Origin: Artemia franciscana | Taxonomy: Eukaryota; Arthropoda; Branchiopoda; Anostraca; Artemiidae | Direction of reading: 5' to 3' | Length of the DNA: 64,000 nucleotides | NCBI RefSeq assembly: GCF_032884065.1 | Contig: NC_088872.1 | Location: 38,237,132-38,301,131 of the forward strand | In this document: positions 1-12,933 of the stretch, piece by piece | How positions within the stretch are numbered: position 1 is the first letter of the stretch | Layout: every line of letters begins with the position of its first letter | Notes under the pieces: model-generated | What the model saw: only the letters and a program-made list of their open reading frames with translations | What the model was told of the DNA's origin: nothing | Databases searched by the model: none | Position numbers and translations under genes: made by a program

Positions 1-3000
1 TATATTCTGAATTCGATTTTCTTCCTTTTTTTCCTTTTGCGTTTAAATTTAAAATACATCAACCAGCTCAACCTGATATTGCCAAATGGAAATAATGCCT
101 TATGCTATAATTTGTCTTTTAGGGCCGACAGCCAAGCGAGCAGATAGGGGAGAAAACCGGGGAACTCAGTTCTTTAGCTAATATATGTCACTTCAGGATT
201 GCCACTCCTTGAGGGCCTTACCACAGATAGGTTTGAATCGTAAGAAGTATCCAGCCCTGGCCTCATCCACTTTCCTGTCATAGATTTGAATTCCACAAGG
301 AATTGATACAAATTAATGTTGATCTCTCCATGTAATTCTATCATTACTAAAAAAGTCGTTCCAGGGAAAAACAAATTGTTCTGTGAATACTCCTCATCCC
401 ACTTTTTTTTGCTTCTTAGAGGCTAATATTATTTCAGATTGATATGAGCGTAGCCTAATTTCTCTTTGCGAGCCATTTTGTGAAATTAATCTAGGGGAAC
501 ACTAGTCACAAGTGCCATTTTTTATGTAGTGTTTAAGAACAATTTCATATATAATAATATTTAAGAAGCCTCGTTCTCCTGTGCATGTATGTGTTTGACC
601 GTGATTGCGCCCGTGAAAACATTTTTACGACCCAAGACTCTATCGCATAATATTTGTGTAGTGACGCGCAGCTCTCTTAATGTCATACTAAGCGTCTGGT
701 AAGTAGGGAAGCAATTGTATCTTTTATGCATAGTTGTCAGGCAAAATTGCATGTAATGTGAAAATGTGCCACTTAAACTCTGCATTCTTATCTGAAAAGA
801 AGGCCATAATGTCTGGAAGTATGAGACTGGCTGTTGACATGCTAATCTCGTTTCCCATTTTGCGGAGAAAAGGTGAGAACTTCGTTAATCGTTATTATCT
901 CAATACTGATATCAAATAAGTAATTACAGAAAAAAATATACCAACGTATATTTAAAGCTTTTTGTGAATTTGCCAATCCGAAGGTGCTCTCTTTGCTATT
1001 TCATAGTAAAATGCGCACACAATTTAGTGTTACAAAAATATTGCTTATACTGCCTTGTTTAGTACAAGAAGCGACAGGCTCAGGTAATGAAGACTTTCTC
1101 CACACCATCTACCTAAGACATTTCCAGTTCTAGTGACCTGGTAATTGTTGCTCACCTCTGAGAACGTTGTAGCTTACTCCCTCAAATCTTTACTTGAATA
1201 TCCCCTTCCCTAAAATAAAACTTAAATTTTTTAAATATTTTTACTCCATTTTATTCTCTGTAATCCCTTTTTAATGGGGTTATGCACGTCACAATTTTGT
1301 CGTGTTTGCTTGATATGGCTTCATAACTACATTAAGTGCAACTGATAAATCTTCACTTGAAGAAACCAACTGATATCTTGGATAACACTACCTCCAGGAG
1401 ATCGTTTGGGAAGCAAGTATAGCGCTAAACAAAGCCACTTGGGACATTTATTGGTTATTTAGATTACTTTTTGACAGTTCTGGATCAACTGAAAATAATA
1501 TATGGTAAACTCCAGTCAATTTTCATTATTGATCCCATCCTGAAAAAACAACTTACGTTTCCTTAAAAAAAAAAAAAAATAGTTCATTTTTTCCATATTT
1601 TATGGGGCTTTGCGCATCACAAATGTGTCAGTAGTATTTGACCTGGCCACATATTACGTTGAATACACCTGATAAACCTTCATTTGAAGGGTTGCTTTTT
1701 TAAAACTTTCTACATGGATATGGCTTATTTGGATATGATTTGTGGTCTATGGTTGGACATGGTATGATGCGGATGCAGTTTGGAGAATCTGCAACACCAT
1801 ACAAAGTTTACATATAAGCAAACTGGATTTACTCCAAGTGGTAGATATACTCCATTACATGTCTATGAAGTAAAGACAAACACAATAATTGTGTTCCTCT
1901 TTTGCGTATAGCACAGTTCCACAGAGAAGAAAAGAAGCAATTTTGAGGCCTTTGCTTTCCTCGAAAGTCTTCTGGTATCCCCTCAGATCTTGGCTGTGTA
2001 CATCTTTATGCATGAACAACCTGTATCTAAAAGATTATTGACGATGCCTTTTACAACCAGAGAAACTTTAAGCCCCGTTCACACGTGTGTTCAGCTATGT
2101 ATCAGTTTTAGCTTTCATCTATTTGGACCATTCAAAGATGCTAATAAAACAGGAAGGAAGCTATGATTTGTGCTCCTGTTAATAAATTGGTTTATTCCTT
2201 GACAGTTTATTGATTTACTAAATTTTTCACTTTCTATCGTATTTGTTTAACAAACTTTCAGCAACAACATCTATTAGAAATAATTGATTTTGTTTTTATC
2301 TTCGTATATAAATCCATTAGAAAATAAAGTCTAAACTCAAATTTGTAAGAAGGTTTGTTTATTAAAATTGAATTTCTTTTTCTAGTCACATGCCAAACAG
2401 TTATTGAGAGACTATATCTCCGCGTTTCCCGTAAAAAAAAAAGAAATCAAAATTTGATACTTAATTTTAATAATGCCATCTGTTGAATTTCGATATCCTT
2501 TGTTTTTTTTTTCCTCTTAATTTTTTAATACTTAATGTTCATCAAAAAATAGATTTTGAGTTTAAATTCTTTTAAGGACTTTTTCAAAATTTGTATTATT
2601 TTTTCTTTAGTACGCACTAAATTTTGATTAAGAAACCATTTTTTCATGTTTCCAAGTGACGCAAGTGTGAAGCCAAGTGTTACATTTTTCTTTATATTTC
2701 AAGTTTCGTCTTATTAATTCCTAGAAGTTTAGAAATTTGTTGTCTATCAGAAATTTTGCAACTTCAGCTCTTTATTAGTGCTGAATTTCCAAATCAGAAA
2801 CTTGTCATTGAAAAGTTCGGGTGGAAAACGGCTTAAAGCTTGGTGTAGACCTAAGCTTGCTTTTTTTTTTCAGGAGAGAGAAACGAGAACCACCAAAATG
2901 TTGCCTTATTTTATGGCACTAAGCCACGAACGGTGCTATTTAAGTAAATATTAACTAATAAAAATACTGATTGATAGATGTTTAATCAAGCGTCAGTCAA

Positions 3001-6000
3001 AAGTAAAAAAAAATAGAAAAAATGGAAAGAACTAGAAACAAATTATTACTTAAAGAATACTGAATTATCTTTTTGTCATCTTTGAAATAAACAGAGTAAT
3101 ATAAGTTTTCTATTTTTATTTCATTGTAGAACAAAATTTCTATGTCATTTTATTCTTTGGTAAATAATTGTTTTAATTTTGCAACGTCTAATTTTCCAGT
3201 TCAATACTGCAATAGCAATTCCGCCTAATTACGATAAAAAAGAATTCGTGGAAACCTTTTTCTTATTGGGAAAAAAAGAAAAATATTCTAAAATTTCCAT
3301 TTAATGCGACGTGACTACAATTATTTACACATTGTGGTTACTGCAAGAGGGGGTATCTCCTTTATCATTTGCACGGGAAAGTAAAATTAAGGTTTTTAAA
3401 CTTTTTGTAGAATCCTAGAATTCAAATAAGATATTGTCTAAAAAGCACATTGTGTAGTTGAAAAGGGGTTAATAAATTTTGTATCAGTAACTAATTTCTA
3501 TTCTGCAAGTATTAGCCAAATTTCTTTATTTCCTTACTTAAATTGCAAGCTCGAATCTTTAAATTTTGATTAAAACTGTTAGGAAGCAAGGACTTTGTAA
3601 TCTAGTTTGCACCTTGGATTAGATTTAAACCCTTAGTTTATAGCCAAAAAATGGTGGAGGTAGCCTAGAGCTGGAGGATGTGGGCCTTAATTTGCAAGTT
3701 GTTTCTCTGTCTACCCTCTGATGGTGAGTTTTTTGCATCTTTTTGGATATGTGATGTAATGTGTTTGTTTGTTCGTTTTTTCTCTCTTAATCATGGCAAT
3801 AATTTTTAATTAATGTAGTCTGACATAGCTTCCGTTCTTTGCCAGTTTTCTTATTTAGCTTCTTGCCAGTTCCTTGCCAGCTAATAGATATTTTCTTCTA
3901 ACAAATTCTAGTCTTTCACGCTGATTTATCTGTATGTCTGAAAAATTGCAAAGCTAAAAGTGGTCGGTTTTAATATTAACTAAAAAAAGTATTTGTAAAA
4001 AAGAACTATTCAAAGAAAAGCAAAGAGCCATGTATTAATGTAATGATTAATTTCAACATGTGTTGGTCTTAGGTTTAATTTATTTTATTTCTTGTAATAT
4101 CTGTTCGTTATAATTTTTAATATCGCTCTTTACTTTTCTTTGCGAAGTTTCTTCTCGACAACTATTTTTTTAAATTAATTTCTTTTCGTCTATTAATTGA
4201 CATAGTTTTACTCTGGGCTATTTGTAGAAATATTCTTATTTTTTTCAGTTTTTCTGATTAAGAACTAAAATGTTAGATTGTACTTTAAATTTTAGGCAGA
4301 ATATTTAGTCAAAATATCCAACCAGTCATAGTTTTTTACTATGATTTGCCAATAGTATTTTACTATAAAGTTCGGGCTGGACAAGGAAGGAGGGTTCTAA
4401 CCAAACAGATTGAAAATTTGTAAAATCTTTGGTCGTCTGTAGGGCTGAAGCTGTCTTGGTCTTTTCTTTAGGGTTTGTGTTCCCTAATCATTTTTATTTG
4501 TTATTTTTCTGCTATCGTTCTGTTTTAATGGGTCAACAAAAGGCGACGATTTCGCTATCATTCCATAGTTTAGATTTAGGTATATTGTCTACGAATTAAA
4601 TTTTTGGAGTTTGGTGTACATCGTTTTTCAGATTGAAAATATTCGGTGAAAATTGTCGGAAAAGAACGATTTTCGTTTTTTTTTTACAAGTTTAGATCCT
4701 TCCCCAAGAAAAACTGTAAGCAATATTTTAATGCACTATCATTTTGGGTTGGTGGGTGAAAAGATCTATGACAAATAGATCCTACGATATACGTATCTTA
4801 TTCTTGTGGTGCTAGTTACAGCTGCAGGCTTGTCGCAAAATTTCTTGTTTCATTGGTAACATATTCTTGAATATAGACTTATTTTAATCCAAAATTTTAT
4901 TTCAATTTCTTTTTCTGTTTTCTAGTAGTATTAATTCGTAAAAAGAGTAAGTTCTCCTCTGCTCTCTTAAAAGAAAAAAAAAATCAAATCTTCCACAAAT
5001 CAATCCAGCCGGATTTGCTTCTAAAGCTTTTTATCTTCATTTAGGTTACCTTGACCTGGTCTACGTTCAGTGTGAATTTTAAGCTTATTAACTTCAAAAT
5101 TCAATTTATTCTCTTAGGAATCGATGCTATCAAATTTCCTTCCAAAATTTGCTGTCCTTCTTGAAGTCCTCTTGGCCCTGTCTAAACACTGAAAGTTTCC
5201 AGCAGATTGGAAAACAGTTTTGGCCCAATTTGGGCGTCACTAATCGACGCAATCCAGTTTTTTGTTTTCAAAATGTCTTCTATGTTTTGCCCAGAAAGTT
5301 GCGAGCCGACCGAAAAATATAGGCCATTTTCGGGCAATAGGCATGGAACATTCGTTTCGATTGAAAAAAAAAAACTTTAAAGTCCGGAAACTCACGGAAT
5401 TTGATACACCTGTATTGTGAATCCTAGCTGATGAAAAAAAAAGTATGCCAATTTTTTGGACCTTGCGCATTCGGGACCACTTGATTCAGAGATCTAAGGA
5501 TGTAAGTTTCAAGCTATTCATAAAGATTCTATAGATGCGTGGCGGTATAAAGGTGACTAGAGGGGGCCAGTTTCCCCAATCAGTCCCTTAAAATGGGCGC
5601 TCGAAACTCAATTTCAAATCAAATGGTCATCTCCCAAGTTTCTACTACCACCCTTCCGTGCGATGCGGCCAGTTGTGATAAATGGGAGACATTTCGTTCT
5701 TTGCTAAATCTTTACTGGGACAATTTTAGCGTCTTGACTCTGTAAACAACTAAAAAAAGGCTTTCCGCAGATTCCATTTTTAGTTTTACTTTCATTCAGT
5801 TCTCAAATGCAGTTCTTTCAATTTAGAGAGCAGTAAGGAAAATCCATAATCATTTGAATAACTCGCAACTTTTTTTTCTGGTGTTTCTTTTTCTGTTAAA
5901 CAAATAAGATAGATCACCAATCAGAATTTTCCAGTGTAAATTTAGTACTGGCTTCTAAACTTTTTTGAGCTGGCTAGCTCTTTGATGTTTTTTTCTGTTA

Positions 6001-6205
6001 AAAAAAAATGTAATTAATTCATAAGATTTTAGAGAAACCATGACTCTTATGCTTTTGCTGGCATACCTAAACGCTCAAATTTTTTGCGTTGCAACAAGTC
6101 AAACTAATCCAGTCATTAAAAAAAAAATGTTTAAGCTAAGTATTAGATCGTTGAATCCCAGCGTAGGTGTATGCCCCACTGGTGAGGAATGACAACAATT
6201 TTGTG
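1..6205. other. AT-rich non-coding stretch
   Basis: No open frame here resembles a known family and none is long. Poly-A and poly-T runs are frequent. A short frame ending AAAG|GTGAGA near 870 has a good splice donor, but nothing supports it as an exon. The stretch may be intergenic or an upstream intron of the plus-strand gene ending at 12789. Confidence 0.5.
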
Positions 6206-6545
6206 GGACACGAAATTAAGGACACGAAATATAAATAACACGAAATTTGTAAAGGACTAGAAATTTCTCGAATATATTGTTGTTACCAATTAAACAGTTT
6301 CTTCCCTTTTGCTTGAACAATTAAAATAACTAATATTTATTGCGAACTTAATGCAGGCAATGATCTGTTATCAAAAAAATTGTTGGACACGAAATTAAGG
6401 ACACGAAATTTGTAAAGGGCACGAAATTTCTCGAATATATTGTTGTTACCAATTAAATAATTTCTTCCTTTTGCTTGAACAATTAAAATAATTAATATTT
6501 ATTGCGAGATTAGTGCAGGCAATGCTCTGTTATTAAAAAAAAAAA
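6206..6545. repeat. Two-copy tandem repeat, about 179 bp unit
   Basis: The unit begins GGACACGAAATTAAGGACAC at 6206 and again at 6385. Each copy continues through a shared TTTCTCGAATATATTGTTG block and ends with GCAGGCAATG(A/C)TCTGTTAT plus an A-rich tail. The two copies differ by small indels and substitutions, so the duplication is not very recent. No coding potential is seen. Confidence 0.8.
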
Positions 6546-7249
6546 AAAATAAATAAAAAAACTGGATATCAGTAAGCGAGAAGGCCTGAGCCTTTAGCTG
6601 ACTAAATTCATGCATTATAAAATATGCGTGTAGTAAGTATGTCGCAAAAGATCTCACTAACAGTCATTTTGTGATAATTTTAATGTCGAAATATATCATA
6701 AAATAAAAACAATCAATCCAATATTTTTTATTGTTCACCTGAATTACAGTATTTTCTTTGAATGAATGAAATTGAAAAGTTGCAAGGCGGCATGGGGTTT
6801 TACAAAATACAAAAATGGGGCATGACCCAGGATCGGTTGGGAACCAAATGGATTAGATGGACAGAAAATGTTTTAATTTAACTTTTTAAACAATTTTAAC
6901 GGTTGTCGTTCATAAATTCCTGTAAGATTCTGCATAAGTAATTTAAAAATATTCGGTTCTCTTAAACTAAAACAAGAAAATAATACAACTATTGGAGCTA
7001 TTCAGAAATTCCTCAGATTGCAATACTGCTTGTTCTGGATTGGGGAAACTACTGTCCACCAAAAGATTTGCCATTTTAAAATGCTTCTAACTTAAAATTT
7101 GAGGTCTTTTTTTATTTTTAGACCTTTTATTCCATCTATTTTTTTTTTGTCAGTATTATTCGTTTGTTTGTCAAAAACCCACAAAGAGAGAAAAACTCAA
7201 TGAAAAATTATAAGCGAGACTGCGGCCAGCAGAGAGAAAAGATGAAAAA
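6546..7249. other. Non-coding, nothing recognised
   Basis: AT-rich sequence with no open frame of note and no repeat end I can identify. Confidence 0.4.
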
Positions 7250-7585
7250 CTAAAACGACGCGGATATCTTGCCTGTATGTAAACGAGGCGTCTTCAGCAC
7301 AGAAGAAACAAAGAAAAAAACGAAAAAAAACAAACTAAAAACAGATAAAACCACCAACAATGTTAATAAAATAACATAAAGGTTATCATAAATTGAGCAA
7401 GTATTTAAATTTCCCGTGTCTCTATTTATTGAAAGATTAGCAAACATATGTTTTTTAATTTCTATAGCCTCCCTCGCCCGCTGAGAAAAACCTCTATCAT
7501 TATAAATAGCCGTGGCCTCACCAAATTGTACAAAATGTTCAGGATAAACATCTTTCATGTTTTCGTAGTGGCTTTGATAAAATGG
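7250..7585 (-). pseudogene. Retroelement C-terminal fragment (GIY-YIG-associated tail, Penelope-like?)
   Basis: The frame reads down from about 7582. It contains HYEN, then FGEATAIYND, then QRAREAIEIKKH and INRDTGNL. The order (a variable stretch, basic residues plus EAIEI, then INRD-G) resembles the region following the GIY-YIG endonuclease in Penelope-like and related reverse-transcriptase proteins. The rest of the frame turns into a hydrophobic low-complexity run (VLSVFSLFFFVFFFVS) encoded by an A-rich tract. No GIY-YIG core or RT motifs are visible upstream, so this is a 5'-truncated remnant. The family assignment rests on motif memory only. Confidence 0.45.
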
Positions 7586-8324
7586 TAGTTAAATGGTTTG
7601 AATTTCCGGAGTTTTTAAGGGTTCGGTGTACAAGAGCTTGAAACATGGAATGTGGTATCTTCCTAAAAGTAAACGAGTAAAACTTGTATCATTAGTTGAC
7701 AAGCGAGGCGTAAATGCATGGTACCCAAAATAACGGCAAAGTTTGCGAAAAAACTAACTCTTAAAAAGTTTTGCGGCTTTCGCAGTCTGCAAAATTTTAT
7801 TCTCCATTAGTTGTGTATTCCTTTGTTCTTATGCTTAGTAAGCTGAAGTCCACATTCAGAAGAGAGACTCCTTCATCCTTCGTCCCATGAAACTGTACGA
7901 TTTTTGCTCTGTATGTAGGAACATTGGGAATATCTTAAACTGGAATCTCAGTAAATACCTCCCATCTTCCTCAAGTTTGGTTTAAACCTCCCTTCTTTGA
8001 AAACTAAAATTTTGGGGAGATATTGTTGGAATAGGTACTTTTATCAATTTATTTAATTTCATTTATTAAAGTAACTGGAAATGTCAGCTTCACTGGAAAC
8101 TTCAAATCAGACGGACTAAATAGCCCGCTGGCAAAAATATTGATTTCCCAACCCATGAACACCTCAGCTATAGGTATTTGTCACTTACAAAGAAATGACG
8201 CATGGATTTCTCTTGAAATAAACTTTGTTTTTTTTTAATGCCTCTAATAATCAAAGGTCTGTGGTTCAATTCGCAGTACCTGGCGTAATTTTTCAATTAA
8301 CTGCGATTTGTTTTTTGTTTCTAG
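7586..8324. other. Non-coding stretch upstream of the 8325 exon
   Basis: No coding signal. A polypyrimidine tract followed by CTAG (8311-8324) forms the splice acceptor of the next exon. A box-B-like GGTTCAATTCGC lies near 8262 without a tRNA fold around it. Confidence 0.5.
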
Positions 8325-8763
8325 TGCTGCGCAAATGTCAAGAACTCAGTCAATGCACGTCAAGTCAACATGCCAATCTATTCCCAAGCCATCCAAAATG
8401 CTCAGCGTTGACTCACAAAAAACGGAACTTCAATTAGCTGACAAAAAAAGATCTGGAATCCCAGGACCAAATTTAAGAAATGTGAATAACAATATAGACA
8501 AGAAAATAGCAAGAACGCCCTCATTGAAGACTGATAGGATTGTCGAGCGACGGGATGACATTCGTAGGTCTTCCTTTCTTCTACGGAAGCAATCCGATAA
8601 CGGATGTGAAGGCTTGACCTCACCAAGACTATTTGGGAGAAAAAATATTTTGGAAGGACTCAGATCAGGTCTTCAAAGGTCCAAATCAAAAGATGAAACT
8701 TCTATGAGGGATAAAGCTGAATCTTCTTTAGGGAAACGACTAAGTGAAGATCTTTCATTTAAG
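8325..8763 (+). CDS. Exon of an unknown Ser/Lys/Arg-rich protein with an SxIP motif (penultimate exon)
   Basis: The exon follows the acceptor TTTTTTGTTTCTAG and ends AAG|GTACTT, so its 3' boundary is phase 0. The first ATG (8335) gives MSRTQSMHVK; if the gene begins further upstream, the exon opens with the last base of a split codon. The encoded 143 residues are rich in Ser, Lys and Arg with no hydrophobic core, so disorder is likely. KKRSGIPGPN contains SGIP at residues 40-43 (8452-8463) in a basic setting, which matches the SxIP motif that binds the EB1 EBH domain on microtubule plus ends. Further down are RRDDIRRSSFLLRKQS and LRSGLQRSKSK, which look like basophilic kinase sites. The exon joins in frame to 12403-12789. 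I do not recognise the family; a microtubule-associated role is inference from one short motif. Confidence 0.7.
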
Positions 8764-11700
8764 GTACTTTTTTTATGTTTTATCTTTAACTAATGCTTAT
8801 AAATTAAACTATGCCTTCTTTAGTCATTTAGTTAATATCAATTTTATGGTGGATATTAGCACCGGTGCTTGAGATTCAGGTGGTTGGAAAAAATTGTTAC
8901 TTCTATCACAAAAAGGCCATATTAAACTTAAGATCAGAAGAAATAGAAATGATCACGTGGTTTGACTGACATCGTATACCACAGAAGTCCTATCTGAAAT
9001 CTATTTCGCTTTATTTCGAAAGTCCCGAACAACTCCAATATGGTCATAAAACAGTGTTTAAAGTGTTTGGAACCCTTACAAAGTATAAAAATATTTTTTC
9101 CCTTCCTTCAAACTCAAAATTATACAATAGTTTAGTATTTAAGATACGGCTTATTTGGTGCAAAAAAATGAAGCCTTTTGATGGTGTTTAGAAACTTAGC
9201 TATTTGATATTACTGATATACTAACTTTTAACCGTTAGTGAACGTTTTGGATGCCCTTGTATTTGAATTCAAAATTTTCTTGTAATTTAACTTGTAAGTT
9301 AACTTCAATAAAGATTGTAGCCTCTTAGATCAGTTTAACTAATAAGACTATTTTCGGTAGTTCAGCTCGATATCATATATTTGATGTTTATTTTTCAAAA
9401 TTTGTATGTGTACTGTTTTCCTCTTCATTTTAAACATTAATTATAAGTTTTCAAGCCCAAATACATTTTTCTTATACTTTTCTCATTAAATTTTCTAACA
9501 GCAGACCTATTACAAAAATTGGGGGGGGGGCTCCTAATCATGTTTTAATGAAGACTTTTAGATTATATGTTCTATTAATGTTCTTAAATGCGTAACTTAA
9601 GTGTGTTATGTCCTTATAAAGTACGATATACCGCATGATAATGGTTTTATTTAATTTTTTTTTCGCCTCTTGTAACATTATTTGCCTAATTAATGCGTGA
9701 AACTCTTAAAATGCATCCCAGAAAGGGAATAACCGTCTGAATTTATGATATTTTCCTTCCCCCTTATAAGAGCATTCTCAAAATAGTTTTAAATTTTAAA
9801 CTTGTTGTACCCTCATTTTAGATTTTTTGATTTTAGCTTTTTGATTAAATTGTGTTGATAACCAGTCTTAGCAAAGTTAGTAAGTTGGATTATAACAGAA
9901 ATCCCCCCCCCCACCCAAATATCCTGAAAGCTTCTACTTAACACTCTAACTCGTTAGTTAAATATTGCTGATTTGCCCTTTCGACAAAATACATGCACAT
10001 AGTGTGTTTCGATTTAATTCAGCATCGTCCTCAGCATTCCTTGAAACTTTTACCTTAACATCGTTAGCATTAGCAATAGTAGCAATGGCAGTATTCGCAT
10101 AGTGCCTTTTTCGTTAGTTCAGCATCTCCTCAACTTGCACTGATAGTTTCAGCTTCATACTTTAAGCTGTCTCCAAGATATTGCTGATGCACTCTTTTGA
10201 TAACCGGCATACACATAGTGTGTTTTGATTCAGACCAACATCCCCCTCAAAGATCCCAGAAAGTTTAATGTTAGTACCATTAGCCCTAGCAATAGTAATA
10301 TTAGTAGTGATAGTAGTAGCAGTATTACTACTATTAGTAGCAGTAGTATGCAGTGCCTTTTTATTACTTCGACATGCTCTGAAAGTTTCAACTTGGCCTA
10401 ATTCTTTAAGCCAACCCTGAGATATTGTTTACACGGCCTTTTGACAGTCTGTATATATATAGCGTGTTTTAATTTAATTTAACAACCTGCTCTACATTTC
10501 TTGAAAATTCCTCCTTAATACCCTTACCAGTTGTAGCAGCAGGAGTAGCTGCACGCATACGTTACCTTTTGGTTGGTTCAAGTTCTCTAGCAACATGCAC
10601 TGAAAGTGTCAACTTAATGCTCTAAGCCATTTCTGGGACATAGCTGTTACACTCTTTTGATAACCTACATCGACATAGGTTTTTTTTTGTCGATGTAGTT
10701 CAACATCCCTTCAACAATCCCTGAAAGCTTCACCTTAATGCCCTTAGCTTCAGTGGTAGTGGTAGTCGTATTAGTAATAGTAGCAGTTGTAATAGTACTA
10801 GTGCTAGTTGTAGTAGAAGTAGTATGCACGTAGTGTGTTTTGATTAGCCCGTGCCTAGAATATTGCTGATACGCCTTTTCGATAACCTGCATGCACCATG
10901 TGTTTCGGTTTAGTTCAATATCCCCTTAAACATTCCCTGAAAGTTTCATATTATTACCCTTAGCCTCAGTATTAGTAGAAGTTGTAGCAGCAGTTGCAGT
11001 AGTAGCAGCATGCACCTAGTGCCTTTTAGCTAATTCAATATCCTTATTAGCATACCCTGAAAGTTTCAACTTGATATACTAAGCCGTTCCTGAGAAATGT
11101 CTGATACGCCCTTTTGGCAACCTGCCTACATATAGTATGTTTTGGTTTAGTTCAACATCCCCCTAAACATTCTCTGAAAGTTTCACTAGAGATCCTTAGC
11201 CTCAGTAGTAGTAATAGTAGTAGTAGTAGAAGGTTTAGCAATAGTGGTAGCACGCTCATAGTGTCTTTTGACTAGTTTGACATCGCCCACTGCATGTCCT
11301 GAAAGATTAAATTAATGCTCAAAACCTTTCCAAACATGTTTCTTATATGCACTTTTAACCTTGATGCACATAGTATGGTTTGCTTTAGTTCAAAATCCCC
11401 CCGAACATTATTTGAAAGTTTCACCTTAATACCATTAGCCTTAGTGGTAGGAGTAATCGCAGTAGTATGCGCACATTGCCTTTTGGCTAGTTCAACATTC
11501 CCATTAACATACCCCTGAAAGTATCATCTTAATGCTCTGATTCGTTGATAAACACTTACTAATTTGCTGATACACAGTTTTGACTACTTATATGCTCATA
11601 GCGCTTTGATTAAGTTCAATATCCCTCTAAACATTCCTTGAAAGCTTCACCTTAATACCCTTGGCCTCATTAGTATTAATACTCGTGGTAGTAGCTGTAG

Positions 11701-12402
11701 CATTAGCATCAGTATGCACAAAGCGCATTGTTTTTTTCAACATCCTCCTCGACATATCCTGAATGTTTATGCACCTGATGCCCTAAGCCATTCCAGAAAT
11801 ATTACTGATATGTCCCTTTGACAACCTGTATGCACATAGTGTGTTTTATACTCCCTCAGCATTCCCTAAAATTTTTGCCGTAATAACCTTATCTTTATTA
11901 GTGTAGGAGCAATAATAGTAGCAGCAGTAGTTGTATTAGTAGCAGTAGCAGTATGTAAATATTGCCTTTTGTTTAGTTCGACATTCCCCCCCCCCCCCCA
12001 AACATGCCCTGTAAGTTTCAACTCGATATTCTAAGCCGTTTCTAAGATATTAATGATGCGCCCTTTTGACAACCTACATGCAGTCAGTGTGTTTTGATTT
12101 AGTGCTAGTGATTAAGGATGTAAATAAGGCTTGTTCTACCCCGGACAACCAATTTGGTTTTAAGGAAGATTATAGCCAGAAACGCGTGCATTGTCTGTTT
12201 GTTAGTGGTCTGATTGATACAGATAGTGGTTGTAAGCTCCTCGTACTTGGGCGCTCACGTTGTTTCTCATTGTTTATCGTGGCCAAAGGCTTTTTTTGGG
12301 GGGGGATGTCTTCCTGTTCCCATAAGTAATCTATAGGATAACCTAAATGTCAGTCCATTAGCTCCCATAAAGAAGAAATTACTTTCATCTCTCTTCTTTC
12401 AG
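8764..12402 (+). other. Intron of the unknown Ser/Lys/Arg-rich gene
   Basis: It begins GTACTT and ends CTCTTCTTTCAG, joining two phase-0 boundaries. The first 1.2 kb is plain AT-rich sequence with short G and C homopolymers; about 9950-12100 is satellite. Confidence 0.7.
9950..12110. repeat. Intronic satellite, about 9 units of about 215-245 bp, with GTA/GCA trinucleotide tracts
   Basis: The phrase (C)ACATAGTGTGTTTTGATTTA and its variants recur near 9997, 10212, 10457, 10672, 10897, 11128, 11365, 11597, 11833 and 12080. Between them alternate two kinds of CCTGAAAGTTTCA block. One leads into CCTTAATACCCTTAGCCT and then a TAGTAGTAGCAGTAG-type tract; the other leads into a CTAAGCC-TTCCTGAGATATTGCTGATAC block. 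Each unit is therefore itself a pair of related halves. Copies are diverged and the trinucleotide tracts vary in length. Short open frames inside are low-complexity artefacts. Confidence 0.85.
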
Positions 12403-12789
12403 GATTTCAAAGATACAACAGAGGAACTGAATAAATATAGTCGAAACAATCCCCTTGTCATGCCATGGTCATTCAAACTTTATAATCGTGCCCCAGAGTC
12501 CAAATCACCCAGTTCGGATAAACGCTCAGTAGAGAGTGCTACGTCAAAATTACTCGGAAGCAAGCTGCCTAGGATAACACCCAGTTGTAAATCCCCAGAA
12601 CTTTCACGAGCGGTAACCAATAAACAATCGTTGACTTTTAGCAACGACCAAAGAGAAGAAAGTGCTAAAAAGCCTCCTATTCCAGGCAAGAATAATAAAA
12701 GTTCAGTGTTGCCAACAGTTCAAAGTCCTACTCGTACAAGAAGAGAGAATTGGATGAAAAGTAAACAGACTAAGATAGTTCCACCTTAA
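12403..12789 (+). CDS. Terminal exon of the unknown Ser/Lys/Arg-rich protein
   Basis: The exon starts after CTCTTCTTTCAG with GATTTCAAAGAT (DFKD), in phase with the exon ending at 8763, and runs 128 codons to TAA at 12787-12789. It encodes NNPLVMPWSFKLYNR near the start, then a Ser/Pro/Lys-rich tail (KLPRITPSCKSPELS, AKKPPIPGKNNK) and ends QSPTRTRRENWMKSKQTKIV plus PP. There is no fold I can name. The two exons together give at least 271 residues. An AATAAA at about 13056 could serve as the poly(A) signal. The last stretch of the exon is duplicated downstream (12934-13050). Confidence 0.7.
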   Translation, partial: DFKDTTEELNKYSRNNPLVMPWSFKLYNRAPESKSPSSDKRSVESATSKLLGSKLPRITPSCKSPELSRAVTNKQSLTFSNDQREESAKKPPIPGKNNKSSVLPTVQSPTRTRRENWMKSKQTKIVPP

Positions 12790-12933
12790 GTGATTCTGCT
12801 TTGTTGAGTAAGAAATAATTTGACATGACTATGCTGCCAACAACAGCCAGTGGGAAGATGAGGGCTTGCCGATAAACATTCAATGACTAGTGATTGAGAA
12901 CATAAAGATGAATGTGATGAAATCTGCCATTTC

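Noticed and set aside
734..919. Short plus-strand frame with a good donor (GGAGAAAAG|GTGAGA) as a first exon of the 8325-12789 gene
   Set aside because: It would end in phase 1, which does not fit the 8325 exon (that needs two preceding codon bases), and no homology supports it.
8240..8285. Box-B-like GGTTCAATTCGC suggesting a tRNA
   Set aside because: There is no D-arm or acceptor stem in the expected positions.
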